NCBI RefSeq assembly: GCF_003355155.1
Contig: NZ_CP031320.1
Span: 124,001-188,000 of the forward strand
DNA length: 64,000 nucleotides
From: Streptomyces armeniacus
GTDB lineage: Bacteria; Actinomycetota; Actinomycetes; Streptomycetales; Streptomycetaceae
Reading direction: 5' to 3'
Shown here piece after piece: positions 33,970-42,751 of the stretch (positions within the stretch are counted from its first letter, which is position 1; every line of letters starts with the position of its first letter). The position numbers were made by a program, and so were the translations under genes. The notes beneath the pieces are model-generated. The model was not told the origin of the DNA and made no database searches. It saw only the letters and a list, made by a program, of their open reading frames with translations.

Positions 33970-36360
33970 ATGGAACGCGCACGTGCAGGGAAAGACGTGG
34001 TGGGGGCAGTCGCCGGCGAACCCGGGCGGCTTCCGCTCGCGGTGGCCGTCATCGACGGGGAGGGGCGCGTCTCGCACTGGAGCTCCGGTGCGCGCAAGCT
34101 TTTCGGGGTGTCGCGGGAGGACGCGGTCGGGGCGCCCGCGGACGAACTGATGCCGGTCACGGGCGCGTTCGCGGCGACCTCCTTCGCCGTGGCGGGCCGG
34201 GCGCGGGTCGCCGAGCCGGGCAGCGGCTCCGGCGACGTGCTGTGGTGGGCGTACCCGCTGGTCGGGAACGGCCCGGAGCGGCTGCTCGTGCTGGCCGCCG
34301 ACACGGCGCGGCTGCAGACGCGCGGCGGCGTCGAACCGCCCGCCGCGGACGCCGAACACGAGCGCGTGGCCCCCGGGTTCGCCCTGCACACCGACTTCCC
34401 GGGCTCCGCCGAGCTGGCCGGCCGGCTGCCCGAGATCCTGCCCAGCATGAGCCCGCAGGAGAGCGCGCGGATCGTCTCCCAGGTGCTCGAACTCGGCTAT
34501 CCCGTACTGGACATCAGCCAGCACGAACGCGTTCCCGTCACCCCCGACTGGGGCGTGCCCCGGCGCGTCGAGCGCCGGGTCAGGCTGCAACGCGCCGCCG
34601 AACGCACCGACACCGAGTCGGAGGCCGCGCGGGCGGCGGCGCAGGAGCTGGCGTCGGACCTCGAATACGCCGCCGTACGGGAGCGGCTGGAGTTCCTCAA
34701 CGAGGTCAGCGGCGCCATCGGCTCGTCCCTCGACCTCGCGCGCACCATCCAGGAGGTCAGCGAGGCCGTGGTGCCGCGCTTCACCGACGTCGCCGGCACC
34801 TACCTGCGCGAGCAGGTCGTGGCGGGCGAGGGCTTCCCGGACGGGCCGCCCGACGCCACCACCATGTGGCACCGGGTCGCACTGGAGCACAACGACGAAC
34901 CGGGCCGCTGGGAGGACGTGGTGCCGGTCGGCGAGTCGATGCCGTTCCCCGCCCACACGCCGTTCTTCCAGTGCATGACCAGCGGCGAACCCGTGCTCGT
35001 ACCGCGGATCAGCGAGCAGATGGGCAACGCGATCGCCGCGCAGTTCGAGAAGCGCGACATCAGCCCGCTGATCAACAACCGTTCGATGCTCGTCGTGCCG
35101 CTGAAGGCGCGGAACGTGGTGCTCGGCTTCATGATCCTGCTGCGGCACCGCGAACGCGCCGAGTTCAACGACATGGACCGCGTCACCGGCGCCGAACTCG
35201 CCGCCCGCGCCGGCCTCGTCCTCGACAACGCCCGGATGTACACGCACCAGGAGAACGTCGCCGAGACCCTCCAGGACAGCATGCTGCCGCGCGTCGCCCC
35301 GCGCATGGCCGGCTGCGACACCGCCACCCGCTATCTGCCGGGCACCCGGCTGGGCCGGGTCGGCGGCGACTGGTTCGACACCATCAAGCTGCCCGGCTCC
35401 CGTACGGCGCTGGTGGTCGGTGACGTGATGGGGCACGGCCTGAACTCGGCCGCGATGATGGGCCAGCTGCGTACGGCCGTCCAGACCATGGCCGCACTCG
35501 AACTGCCGCCCGCACAGCTGCTGCGCAACCTCGACGACCTCGCCCAGCGGCTCGGCGACGGCTATCTGGCCACCTGCCTGTACGCCGTCTACGACCCCAT
35601 CGCGAACGAGCTGCGGATGGCCAACGCCGGACACATCCCGCCCGTCCTCGTCCGCGCCGAGTGCGGCCGGGGCGAGCTGCTGGAGCTCCCGACGGGCGCG
35701 CCGATCGGCGTCGGTTCGGTGCCGTTCGAGACGGTGACCGTGCCGGTGGCGCCCGGCGACCGGCTCGTGCTGTGCACGGATGGACTCGTCGAGGTGCGCG
35801 GCGTCGACATCGGCGACGGACTGGCCGCGCTGTGCGAGTCCGCGGCGCACCCCGCCGCCTCCATGGACGACGCCTGCGACACGATCATCCGCGAGCTGGC
35901 GCGCCTCACCTCCACCGCGCGCGGCGGCCGCAAGGACGACGTGGCGCTGCTCATGGCCCGGCTCAACGGCATCGGGCAGGAGGACGTCGCGGCCTGGACG
36001 TTGGACGCGCAGCCGGGCGAGGTCCGTACGGCGCGCGCCGAGGTGCGTGCGCGGCTCACGGCGTGGGCGCTGCCGCACGAGGCAGTGGAGACGGCGGAGC
36101 TGCTGGTCAGCGAGCTGGTCACGAACGCCGTACGGCACGCGGGCGGCGACCGCGTAGGGCTGCGCCTGGTGCGCACGGCGGCGCTGCAGTGCGAGGTGAC
36201 GGACGAGGACCACACCCTGCCGGTGCTGCGGGACACGGCGGGCGAGGACAGCCCGGGACGCGGGCTGCGCGTCGTGGCCCGGCTCGCGCACGAGTGGGGT
36301 GCGAGCCGTACGGCGGGCGGCAAGACGGTGTGGTTCGAGCAGGCGCTGCCCGAAGGGTGA
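33970..36360 (+). CDS. SpoIIE-family PP2C phosphatase with PAS, GAF and HATPase domains
   Basis: A 796-residue signalling protein. A PAS-like sensor (about 20-110: PLAVAVIDGEGRVSHWSSGARKLFG) is followed by a linker, a GAF domain (about 230-390: RLEFLNEVSGAIGSSLDLARTIQEV), a SpoIIE/RsbU phosphatase domain (about 430-650, with metal-binding GGDWFDTI and VGDVMGHG, and LVLCTDGLVEVR) and a C-terminal anti-sigma-factor-like HATPase (about 670-790, with LLVSELVTNAVRHA and the GRGLRVV lid). This architecture in Streptomyces belongs to sigma-B-type partner-switching networks. GGAGAGG precedes the ATG. No anti-anti-sigma gene is nearby, so the target is unknown. Confidence 0.92.
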   Translation: MERARAGKDVVGAVAGEPGRLPLAVAVIDGEGRVSHWSSGARKLFGVSREDAVGAPADELMPVTGAFAATSFAVAGRARVAEPGSGSGDVLWWAYPLVGNGPERLLVLAADTARLQTRGGVEPPAADAEHERVAPGFALHTDFPGSAELAGRLPEILPSMSPQESARIVSQVLELGYPVLDISQHERVPVTPDWGVPRRVERRVRLQRAAERTDTESEAARAAAQELASDLEYAAVRERLEFLNEVSGAIGSSLDLARTIQEVSEAVVPRFTDVAGTYLREQVVAGEGFPDGPPDATTMWHRVALEHNDEPGRWEDVVPVGESMPFPAHTPFFQCMTSGEPVLVPRISEQMGNAIAAQFEKRDISPLINNRSMLVVPLKARNVVLGFMILLRHRERAEFNDMDRVTGAELAARAGLVLDNARMYTHQENVAETLQDSMLPRVAPRMAGCDTATRYLPGTRLGRVGGDWFDTIKLPGSRTALVVGDVMGHGLNSAAMMGQLRTAVQTMAALELPPAQLLRNLDDLAQRLGDGYLATCLYAVYDPIANELRMANAGHIPPVLVRAECGRGELLELPTGAPIGVGSVPFETVTVPVAPGDRLVLCTDGLVEVRGVDIGDGLAALCESAAHPAASMDDACDTIIRELARLTSTARGGRKDDVALLMARLNGIGQEDVAAWTLDAQPGEVRTARAEVRARLTAWALPHEAVETAELLVSELVTNAVRHAGGDRVGLRLVRTAALQCEVTDEDHTLPVLRDTAGEDSPGRGLRVVARLAHEWGASRTAGGKTVWFEQALPEG

Positions 36361-36542
36361 GCGGAATGAGTCCGTCCGGCCGCCGTACGCACGGGTGCCG
36401 GGCCGCCCTTCCGCGCGTACGCTGCCCCAACGCGCCGCCTGCGCCCGGGTCTTGAGCAGCCTCTGTACGGGTCCGGGACAGGCGTCACGAGTACGGGTCT
36501 TGAGCACGGGTCGTGAGCACGCCGACAGACGGGAGTCCCGGG

Positions 36543-37325
36543 ATGAACCCACCGACAACGCCGTACGCCGACGCATGGGAGGGCTTCTGGCGCGACGCGC
36601 CGCCGGAGGAGGGCGCGGTGTTCTGGGACGCGCCCCCGGAACGTACAGGCGCCGTCCATCTGCCGCTCTTCGGGCCGTACTTCGACAGCGAGCTCCCCGT
36701 GGTGGACCTGGGGTGCGGCAACGGCACGGTGACGCGTTTCCTGGCCCGGCGGTACGAGCGGGTGGTCGGCGTGGACGTGTCGGCGGCGGCGATAGAGCGG
36801 GCGCGCGACGCGGGCGCGGGCTCCGGTGCGGGTTCGGGTGCGGGCTCCGGTGCGGGCGCGGGCTCCGGGCCCCTCGCCGCCCCCGAGTTCCGGCAGCTGG
36901 ACGCGGTGGACCCGGCGGCCGCCGCCGGGCTCGGCGCGGAACTGGGCGGCGACACCGACGTCTACGTGCGCGGTGTACTGCACCAGTGCGCCCCCGGCGA
37001 CCGGGCCCGTATCGCCGCCTCCGTGGCGGCCCTGGCGGGGGAGCGGGGGCGCGCCTTCGTCGTGGAGCCCGCCGAGGCGGGCGGCGTGGCGCTCGCCGCG
37101 CTGATGCGGCGGCCGGAGGGACCGCCGCCCGCTCTGGCGGCGGTTTTCGCACACGGCATCACGCCGATGGAGATGCCCGACGAGTCCGTGCCCGAGCTCT
37201 TCCGCGACGCCGGCCTCGACGTGCTGGCGCGGGGCGCCGTACCGCTCGCGCTGACCGTGCCCGGACCGGACGGCGCACCCGCCGAACTACCCTCGAATTG
37301 GCTGGTCGCAGGGCGGAACGGGTGA
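36543..37325 (+). CDS. Class I SAM-dependent methyltransferase
   Basis: A 260-residue methyltransferase. Motif I is VVDLGCGNGTVTRFLA and the acidic residue is in VVGVDVSAAAIERA; a later AFVVEPAEAGG strand follows. A Gly-Ala-Gly-Ser repeat encoded at 36811-36870 is inserted between the first helix and the next strand. The ATG at 36543 has GGGAG upstream and begins the conserved PYADAWEGFWRD; an in-frame GTG at 36513 would add ten residues. Substrate unknown. The upstream 180-base gap holds only short direct repeats of GTCTTGAGCA. Confidence 0.82.
   Translation: MNPPTTPYADAWEGFWRDAPPEEGAVFWDAPPERTGAVHLPLFGPYFDSELPVVDLGCGNGTVTRFLARRYERVVGVDVSAAAIERARDAGAGSGAGSGAGSGAGAGSGPLAAPEFRQLDAVDPAAAAGLGAELGGDTDVYVRGVLHQCAPGDRARIAASVAALAGERGRAFVVEPAEAGGVALAALMRRPEGPPPALAAVFAHGITPMEMPDESVPELFRDAGLDVLARGAVPLALTVPGPDGAPAELPSNWLVAGRNG
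36811..36870. repeat. 12-bp in-frame repeat in the methyltransferase
   Basis: About five copies of a unit close to GGGCTCCGGTGC, encoding repeated Gly-Ala-Gly-Ser between core elements of the Rossmann fold. The frame is kept. Confidence 0.75.
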
Positions 37326-37331
37326 CCTGAA

Positions 37332-37345
37332 GAGGTATAGACCTC
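37332..37345. promoter_or_regulatory. Palindrome resembling a GntR/DasR-type operator
   Basis: GAGGT-ATAG-ACCTC is a perfect five-base-arm palindrome 56 bases before the M55 peptidase gene. Its core GGTATAGACC differs by one base from GGTCTAGACC, the core of DasR sites, but the flanks do not match. It may bind some HutC/GntR regulator. Confidence 0.45.
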
Positions 37346-37350
37346 AGAAG

Positions 37351-37359
37351 TTATCCACA
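37351..37359 (+). promoter_or_regulatory. Single perfect DnaA box
   Basis: TTATCCACA matches the strict DnaA-box consensus. It stands alone between the palindrome and the M55 gene; nearby TAACGT (37387-37392) is a plausible -10 eight bases before that gene's ATG. Confidence 0.5.
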
Positions 37360-37400
37360 GGGGTTTTGCTGCCTTTGGCGACCGCGTAACGTGACGCGGC

Positions 37401-38237
37401 ATGAGCAAGATCTTGATCTCCGCGGACATGGAGGGCGCCACCGGCGTCACGTGGCCCGCCGACGTGCTGCCCGGGACGCCCCAGTGGGAGCGCTGCCGCC
37501 CCATGTTCACCTCCGATGTCAACGCGGCGATCGCCGGCTTCTTCGCCGGAGGGGCCGACGAGGTCCTGGTCAACGAGGCGCACTGGAGCATGCGGAACCT
37601 GCTGCTGGAGCAGCTCGACGAGCGCGCGCAGATGCTCACCGGGCGGCACAAGTCGCTCAGCATGGTCGAGGGCGTGCAGCACGGCGACGTGGACGGCATC
37701 GCGTTCGTCGGCTATCACACGGGCGCGGGCAGCGAGGGCGTGCTGGCGCACACCTATCTGGCCAATTCGCTGACCGGCGTCTGGGTGGACGGCGTCCGCG
37801 CCAGCGAGGGCCTGCTCAATTCCCTTGTGGTGGCGGAGTACGGCGTGCCCGTCGTGCTGGTCACCGGCGACGACCTCGCCTGCGAGGACGCCAAGGGATA
37901 CGCACCGGAGGCCCGTACGGCCGCCGTGAAGGACTACGTCTCGCGGTATGCCGCGGTGTGCCGCACCCCCGCCCGTACGGCGCGGGACATCACCGCGGCG
38001 GCCCGCGAGGCCGCCCCGCTCGCCGTGCGGCACACGCCGGCGGCCAAGGGGCCGCACGAGGTGGAGATCGAGTTCGACGCCGAGCACCTCGTCGGCGCGG
38101 CCACCGTCGTGCCGGGGGTGGAGCGCACGGGCGAGCGCCGCGTGGCGTACACCTCGCCGACCATGTACGAGGGAATCCGCTGCTTCAAGGCGGTCACGAC
38201 ACTCGTCTCGTCCGCCGTGGAGGAGCAGTATGGCTGA
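37401..38237 (+). CDS. M55-family D-aminopeptidase (DppA-like)
   Basis: A 278-residue metallopeptidase of family M55, whose type member Bacillus DppA is a self-compartmentalised D-aminopeptidase. The expected metal and active-site residues are present at nearly identical positions: Asp9 and Glu11 (SADMEG), His61 (NEAHWS), His106 (GYHTGAGS), His117 and Glu136 (ASEGLLN). A -10-like TAACGT lies eight bases from the ATG, so the message may be leaderless. It overlaps the following M20 gene by eight bases, and together with S9 and DinB genes forms a peptide-degradation operon. Confidence 0.9.
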   Translation: MSKILISADMEGATGVTWPADVLPGTPQWERCRPMFTSDVNAAIAGFFAGGADEVLVNEAHWSMRNLLLEQLDERAQMLTGRHKSLSMVEGVQHGDVDGIAFVGYHTGAGSEGVLAHTYLANSLTGVWVDGVRASEGLLNSLVVAEYGVPVVLVTGDDLACEDAKGYAPEARTAAVKDYVSRYAAVCRTPARTARDITAAAREAAPLAVRHTPAAKGPHEVEIEFDAEHLVGAATVVPGVERTGERRVAYTSPTMYEGIRCFKAVTTLVSSAVEEQYG

Positions 38238-39561
38238 CGCGCACATCGACCAGCAGGCCCTCGACGAGGTGGTCACCTACACCTCGGACCTGATCCGCAT
38301 CGACACCACCAACAACGGCGGTGGCGACGGCGTCGAGCGGCAGGCCGCCGAGTACGTCGCGGAGCGGCTCGCGGAAGCCGGCCTCGAACCGACACTGCTC
38401 GAGAAGGCCCCGGACCGTACGAACGTGGTGGCGCGCGTCGAGGGCACCGACCCCGACGCGGACGCGCTGCTGCTGCACGGCCATCTCGACGTGGTGCCCG
38501 CCGAGCCGGCCGACTGGCGGGTCCACCCGTTCTCCGGCGAGATCCGCGACGGCGTCGTCTGGGGACGCGGCGCGATCGACATGAAGAACGCCGACGCGAT
38601 GGCCCTGGCCGTCGTGCGCGCCTGGGCGCGCGCGGGCGTGCGGCCCCGCCGGGACATCGTGCTGGCCTTCACCGCGGACGAGGAGGACAGCGCCGAGTAC
38701 GGCTCGGGCTTCCTCACCGAGCGGCACCCGGAGCTGTTCGAGGGCTGCACCGAAGGCATCAGCGAGTCCGGCGCGTTCACCTTCCACGCGGGCGGCGGCC
38801 TCCGGCTCTATCCCGTCGCCGCGGGCGAGCGCGGCACCGGCTGGCTGCAGCTCACCGCCACCGGCAAGGCCGGCCACGGCTCGAAGGTCAACCGCGCCAA
38901 CGCCGTGAGCAGACTCGCCGCCGCCGTCACCAGGATCGGCGAGCACGAGTGGCCGGTCCGGCTCACCCCGACCGTACGGGCCGCGCTGCTCGAGCTGGCC
39001 CGGCTGCACGGGCTCGACGCCCCGGACCTGGACGCGCCGGACTTCGACGTGGACAGCCTGCTGGCCAAGCTCGGCCCGGCCGCCGCGCTGGTCGAGCCGA
39101 CCGTGCGGAACAGCGCCAACCCGACCATCCTCGACGCGGGTTACAAGGTCAACGTCATCCCGGGCAGCGCAACCGCGTACGTCGACGGGCGGATGCTGCC
39201 CGGCGGCGAGGACGAGTTCCGGGCCACCCTCGACCGGCTGACCGGCCCCGACGTCGACTGGGAGTTCCACCACCAGGAAGTCCCCCTGCAGGCCCCCGTG
39301 GACCAGCCGGCGTTCGCGGTGCTGCGCGAGGCGCTGGAGCACTTCGACCCGACCGCGCACACCGTGCCGTACTGCATGTCGGGCGGCACCGACGCCAAGC
39401 AGTTCTCGCGGCTGGGCGTCAGAGGGTACGGCTTCACGCCCCTCCGGCTCCCGGAGGGCTTCGACTACCAGGCCCTGTTCCACGGCGTGGACGAACGGGT
39501 GCCGGTGGACGCGCTCCACTTCGGCGTCCGCGTCCTCGACCGCGCCCTGCTCGCCCTCTAG
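38230..39561 (+). CDS. M20-family zinc metallopeptidase
   Basis: A 443-residue dizinc peptidase/deacylase of the M20/M25/M40 group. Ligand motifs are LLHGHLDVVPAE (first His and Asp), WGRGAIDMKN (bridging Asp), ADEEDSAEYGS (catalytic Glu and zinc Glu) and the C-terminal CMSGGTDAKQF/LFHGVDERV. A dimerisation domain is inserted in the middle (about 205-330). The ATG at 38230 overlaps the M55 stop. Similar actinobacterial proteins are annotated as M20 dipeptidases; no exact substrate is evident. S9 peptidase follows 12 bases on. Confidence 0.92.
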   Translation: MADAHIDQQALDEVVTYTSDLIRIDTTNNGGGDGVERQAAEYVAERLAEAGLEPTLLEKAPDRTNVVARVEGTDPDADALLLHGHLDVVPAEPADWRVHPFSGEIRDGVVWGRGAIDMKNADAMALAVVRAWARAGVRPRRDIVLAFTADEEDSAEYGSGFLTERHPELFEGCTEGISESGAFTFHAGGGLRLYPVAAGERGTGWLQLTATGKAGHGSKVNRANAVSRLAAAVTRIGEHEWPVRLTPTVRAALLELARLHGLDAPDLDAPDFDVDSLLAKLGPAAALVEPTVRNSANPTILDAGYKVNVIPGSATAYVDGRMLPGGEDEFRATLDRLTGPDVDWEFHHQEVPLQAPVDQPAFAVLREALEHFDPTAHTVPYCMSGGTDAKQFSRLGVRGYGFTPLRLPEGFDYQALFHGVDERVPVDALHFGVRVLDRALLAL

Positions 39562-39573
39562 GAGACTGACTGC

Positions 39574-41592
39574 ATGGTGACCACCCGATCTGAGACCGCC
39601 CGGGCCCCGTACGGCAGTTGGCCGTCCCCGATCGACGGCGCGCTCGTCGCCGCGCGGGACGGCCGGCCCGAGTTCCTCGATGCCGTGGGCGACGAGGTGT
39701 GGTGGACGGAGCCGCGCCCGGAGGAGGGCGGCCGGCGCGCCCTGATGCGGCTGCGCGCGGACCGTTCGGCACCCGCCGAATCGACGCTCCCGGCGCCCTG
39801 GAACGTGCGGAACCGCGTCATCGAGTACGGCGGCACCCCCTGGGCGGGCGCGCCGCGCGCCGAGGGCGGCCCCCTCGTGGTGTTCACCCACTTCGGCGAC
39901 CAGCGGCTGTACGCCTTCGCCCCCGACGACCCCGGCACCGCGCCCTGGCCGCTCACCCCGGTCTCCGGCGTCGGCGGCGGGCTCCGCTGGTGCGACCCGG
40001 TGCTGCGGCCCGAACTCGGCGTGGTGACCTGCGTGCTGGAGGAGTTCACCGGGGAGGGCCAGACGGACCTGCGGCGGCTGCCCGTCTCCGTGCCGCTCGA
40101 CGGCTCCGCCGCCGGCGACCGCTCCCTCGTCGTCGAACTCACCGACGCCACCCACCGCTTCGTCACCGGCCCACGCTTCTCCCGGGACGGACGGCAGGCC
40201 GTGTGGCTGGCCTGGGACCACCCGTCGATGCCCTGGGACGGCACGCTGGTCCGGCTCGCGAGCGTCACGGAGGACGGCGCGTTCACCGACGTCCGTACGG
40301 TCGCGGGCGGCGCCGACGAGTCGGTGGTCCAGGCCGAGTGGGCGGCGGACGGTTCGCTGCTGCTTGCCACGGACCGTACGGGCTGGTGGAACGTGCACCG
40401 GCTCGACCCGGACAACGGCGAGCTGGTCAACCTCTGCCCGCGCGAAGAGGAGTTCGGGGGCGGCCTGTGGAAGATCGGGCAGCGCTGGTTCGCGCCGCTG
40501 CCGAGCGGGCTGATCGCCGTGGTGCACGGGCTGGGCGAGACGAAGCTCGGCATCCTCGACCCGGAGACGGGCGAGCTCGTGGACGGCACCGGCCCGTGGA
40601 CCGAGTGGGCGCCCGCCCTCGCCGTGTGCGACACCCGCGTCGCCGGGATCGCGGCGGGCACGCACAGCACGTACGAGATCGTCGAGCTCGACACCGGCAC
40701 CGGGCACACCGGCGTCATCGGCTCCGTCCACCGGGACCCGGTGGACCCGGTGTTCTACCCCGAGCCGCAGATCCGCACCTTCACCGGGCCGGGCGGCCGC
40801 GACATCCACGCGCACGTGTACCCGCCGCACCACCCCGATGTCACCGCACCGGACGGCGAGCTGCCGCCGTACGTGGTGTGGGCGCACGGCGGCCCGAACA
40901 GCCGCGCGCCGCTCGTGCTCGACCTGGAGATCGCGTATTTCACGTCGCGCGGCATCGGCGTCGCCGAGGTCAACTACGGCGGCTCGACCGGATACGGCCG
41001 CGAGTACCGCAACCGGCTGCGCGAGCAGTGGGGCGTCGTGGACGTCGACGACTGCGCCGCGGTCGCGCTGGCGCTGGCCGAAGAGGGCGCCGCGGACCGC
41101 GCGCGGCTCGCGATCCGCGGCGGCAGCGCGGGCGGCTGGACCAGCGCCGCGTCACTGACCTCGCCCGCCACGGAGGGCGTCTACGCCTGCGCGACCATCC
41201 TCTATCCGATCCTCGACCTGGAGGGCTGGGCGGAGGGCGAGACACACGACTTCGAGTCGCAGTATCTGGAGTCGCTGGTCGGGCCGCTCGCCGAGACCCG
41301 CGACCGCTACCGCGAGCGGTCACCCGCCAACCACGCCGCGCGCACCAGCGCCCCGTTCCTGCTGATGGCCGGGCTGGACGACGTGATCTGCCCGCCCGTG
41401 CAGTGCGACCGCTTCCTGGAAGCAGTGGACGGACACGCGGCGGCGCACGCGTACATCGCCTTCGAGGGGGAGGGGCACGGATTCCGGCGCGCCGACACCA
41501 TCACGCGTGCGGTCGAGGCCGAACTGGCCCTCTACGTCCGGACGTTCGGACTCGTACGGGACGATGTGCCCCCGCTGGAGCTGCGGAAATGA
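39574..41592 (+). CDS. S9-family (prolyl oligopeptidase-like) serine peptidase
   Basis: A 672-residue cytosolic serine peptidase of the dipeptidyl/acylaminoacyl peptidase type. An N-terminal beta-propeller (repeats with GxxxVVFTHFGD and PRFSRDGRQAVWLAWDHP) precedes an alpha/beta-hydrolase domain with the triad Ser518 (GGSAGG), Asp602 (AGLDDVI) and His635 (GEGHGF). No signal peptide. The gene starts 12 bases after the M20 peptidase and its stop overlaps the DinB gene by four bases (ATGA), so it is the third gene of the operon. Confidence 0.92.
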   Translation: MVTTRSETARAPYGSWPSPIDGALVAARDGRPEFLDAVGDEVWWTEPRPEEGGRRALMRLRADRSAPAESTLPAPWNVRNRVIEYGGTPWAGAPRAEGGPLVVFTHFGDQRLYAFAPDDPGTAPWPLTPVSGVGGGLRWCDPVLRPELGVVTCVLEEFTGEGQTDLRRLPVSVPLDGSAAGDRSLVVELTDATHRFVTGPRFSRDGRQAVWLAWDHPSMPWDGTLVRLASVTEDGAFTDVRTVAGGADESVVQAEWAADGSLLLATDRTGWWNVHRLDPDNGELVNLCPREEEFGGGLWKIGQRWFAPLPSGLIAVVHGLGETKLGILDPETGELVDGTGPWTEWAPALAVCDTRVAGIAAGTHSTYEIVELDTGTGHTGVIGSVHRDPVDPVFYPEPQIRTFTGPGGRDIHAHVYPPHHPDVTAPDGELPPYVVWAHGGPNSRAPLVLDLEIAYFTSRGIGVAEVNYGGSTGYGREYRNRLREQWGVVDVDDCAAVALALAEEGAADRARLAIRGGSAGGWTSAASLTSPATEGVYACATILYPILDLEGWAEGETHDFESQYLESLVGPLAETRDRYRERSPANHAARTSAPFLLMAGLDDVICPPVQCDRFLEAVDGHAAAHAYIAFEGEGHGFRRADTITRAVEAELALYVRTFGLVRDDVPPLELRK

Positions 41593-42149
41593 CCGCGGCG
41601 CCGGACAGGCACGGGGACGCGCCCGGCGGCGGGCCCTCCGAGTCACGGGACGAGCCCGCCCGTACGGTCTCCGACCCGCACGAGCTGCTGGCGGGCCAGC
41701 TGGAGTTCCACCGCGACACGCTGCTGTGGAAGCTGGCCGGGCTCCCGGAGTCCGAGCTGCGCGCCAGCAGGGTGGCGTCCGGCTGGACTCCCCTGGAGCT
41801 GGTGTGGCACCTCGTCCACGTCGAACGGCGCTGGCTCTGCTGGGGGTTCCGGGCGGAGCGCGTGCCGGACCCGTGGGGCGACGACGGCCCGGACGGCCGC
41901 TGGCAGGTGCCCGAGGGCATGACCACGGGCGAGGTGCTGGAGCGGTTCGCGGCCCAGCGGGACCGTTCGCGGGCGATCATCCGCGAGGCGTCGCTGCTCG
42001 ACCGTGCCGCCGTCGGCGGGCGGTTCGGCACCCCGGAGGAGGCGCCCACGCTCGGCTGGATCCTGTGCCATCTGCTCCAGGAGTACGCGCGCCACGTCGG
42101 CCAGCTGGACATCGTTCGCGAGCTGGCCGACGGGGCAGTCGGGGAGTGA
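41589..42149 (+). CDS. DinB/DUF664-like metal-binding protein
   Basis: A 186-residue four-helix-bundle protein of the DinB/mycothiol-transferase superfamily. Three histidines in the expected places would bind a divalent metal: WHLVHVE, and two in the last helix region (CHLLQEYARHVGQLD). Relatives in actinobacteria include mycothiol-dependent S-transferases, but many have no known role. ATGA overlap with the S9 peptidase means coupled translation, so it should act with the peptidases or simply ride along. Confidence 0.85.
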   Translation: MTAAPDRHGDAPGGGPSESRDEPARTVSDPHELLAGQLEFHRDTLLWKLAGLPESELRASRVASGWTPLELVWHLVHVERRWLCWGFRAERVPDPWGDDGPDGRWQVPEGMTTGEVLERFAAQRDRSRAIIREASLLDRAAVGGRFGTPEEAPTLGWILCHLLQEYARHVGQLDIVRELADGAVGE

Positions 42150-42171
42150 GCCGGGCCGGGGGCCGGGCGCG

Positions 42172-42585
42172 TCAGGCGTAGACGCTCTCGACGAAGGAGG
42201 CGATCTGGCTCTCGGACAGATGATGAGCCAGGTCCGCCTCGCTGATCATGCCGACGAGTCGCTTGTTCTCGATCACCGGAAGCCGCCGGATCTGGTGGCT
42301 CCGCATCTCTTCGAGGATTTCGTCGATCCCGGCGTCGGCGTCGATCCAGCGCGGTGTGCCGTGCACCAGATCGCCCGCCGTCATCCTGGACGGGTCCTGG
42401 CCGTGCGCGACGCAGCCGACCACGATGTCGCGGTCGGTGAGGATGCCGCACATCCGCTCGTTGCTGTCGCTGACCGGGAGCGCCCCCACGTCCAGCCGGC
42501 GCATCAACTGGGCAGCCCGGTCCAGGGTCTCGGTGGCGGGAATCCACTGTGCACCGGGGTGCATGATGTCTGCGGCGGTCGTCAT
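42172..42585 (-). CDS. Two-CBS-domain protein
   Basis: A 137-residue stand-alone CBS pair (Bateman module), about residues 8-62 and 72-128. Each repeat has the VSDSNERMCGILTDRDIV or VIENKRLVGMISEADLA strand, the usual place of the adenosine-nucleotide ligand. GAGGAGG is seven bases before the ATG. Homologues are common in Streptomyces; they may sense ATP/AMP or SAM but lack an output domain. It is convergent with the DinB gene. Confidence 0.88.
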   Translation of the reverse strand: MTTAADIMHPGAQWIPATETLDRAAQLMRRLDVGALPVSDSNERMCGILTDRDIVVGCVAHGQDPSRMTAGDLVHGTPRWIDADAGIDEILEEMRSHQIRRLPVIENKRLVGMISEADLAHHLSESQIASFVESVYA

Positions 42586-42751
42586 GACGTACCTCCTCGG
42601 GCACGGGTGTGCGTCACTCCATCGTCCCGCGCCCCTGGTGTCTCGCAACCGCGCGGCCGTTCCCGCACGTCAGCCCGGCGGTGGTGGCGCAGCCGAGCGC
42701 CCGGTCCAGAGCCCGGCTCAGAGGCCGGTCAAAGCCTGGCCAGGGCCCGGC

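Noticed and set aside
30793..37152. A continuous minus-strand open frame of over 2000 codons
   Set aside because: It lies opposite the MFS fusion, the SpoIIE-type phosphatase and a methyltransferase. Its translation is low-complexity Arg/Ala/Gly/His sequence without motifs, the usual by-product of third-position G/C bias.
37332..37345. True DasR site
   Set aside because: The core differs by one base and both flanking positions are wrong, so it is kept only as a generic palindrome.
37351..37359. Replication origin suggested by the DnaA box
   Set aside because: A single box without a cluster, and without dnaA, dnaN or recF nearby, does not make an origin.
39618..41588. Extended start for the DinB-like gene giving an 843-residue protein
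   Set aside because: The upstream part is an out-of-frame shadow of the S9 peptidase; family similarity starts at the ATG at 41589.
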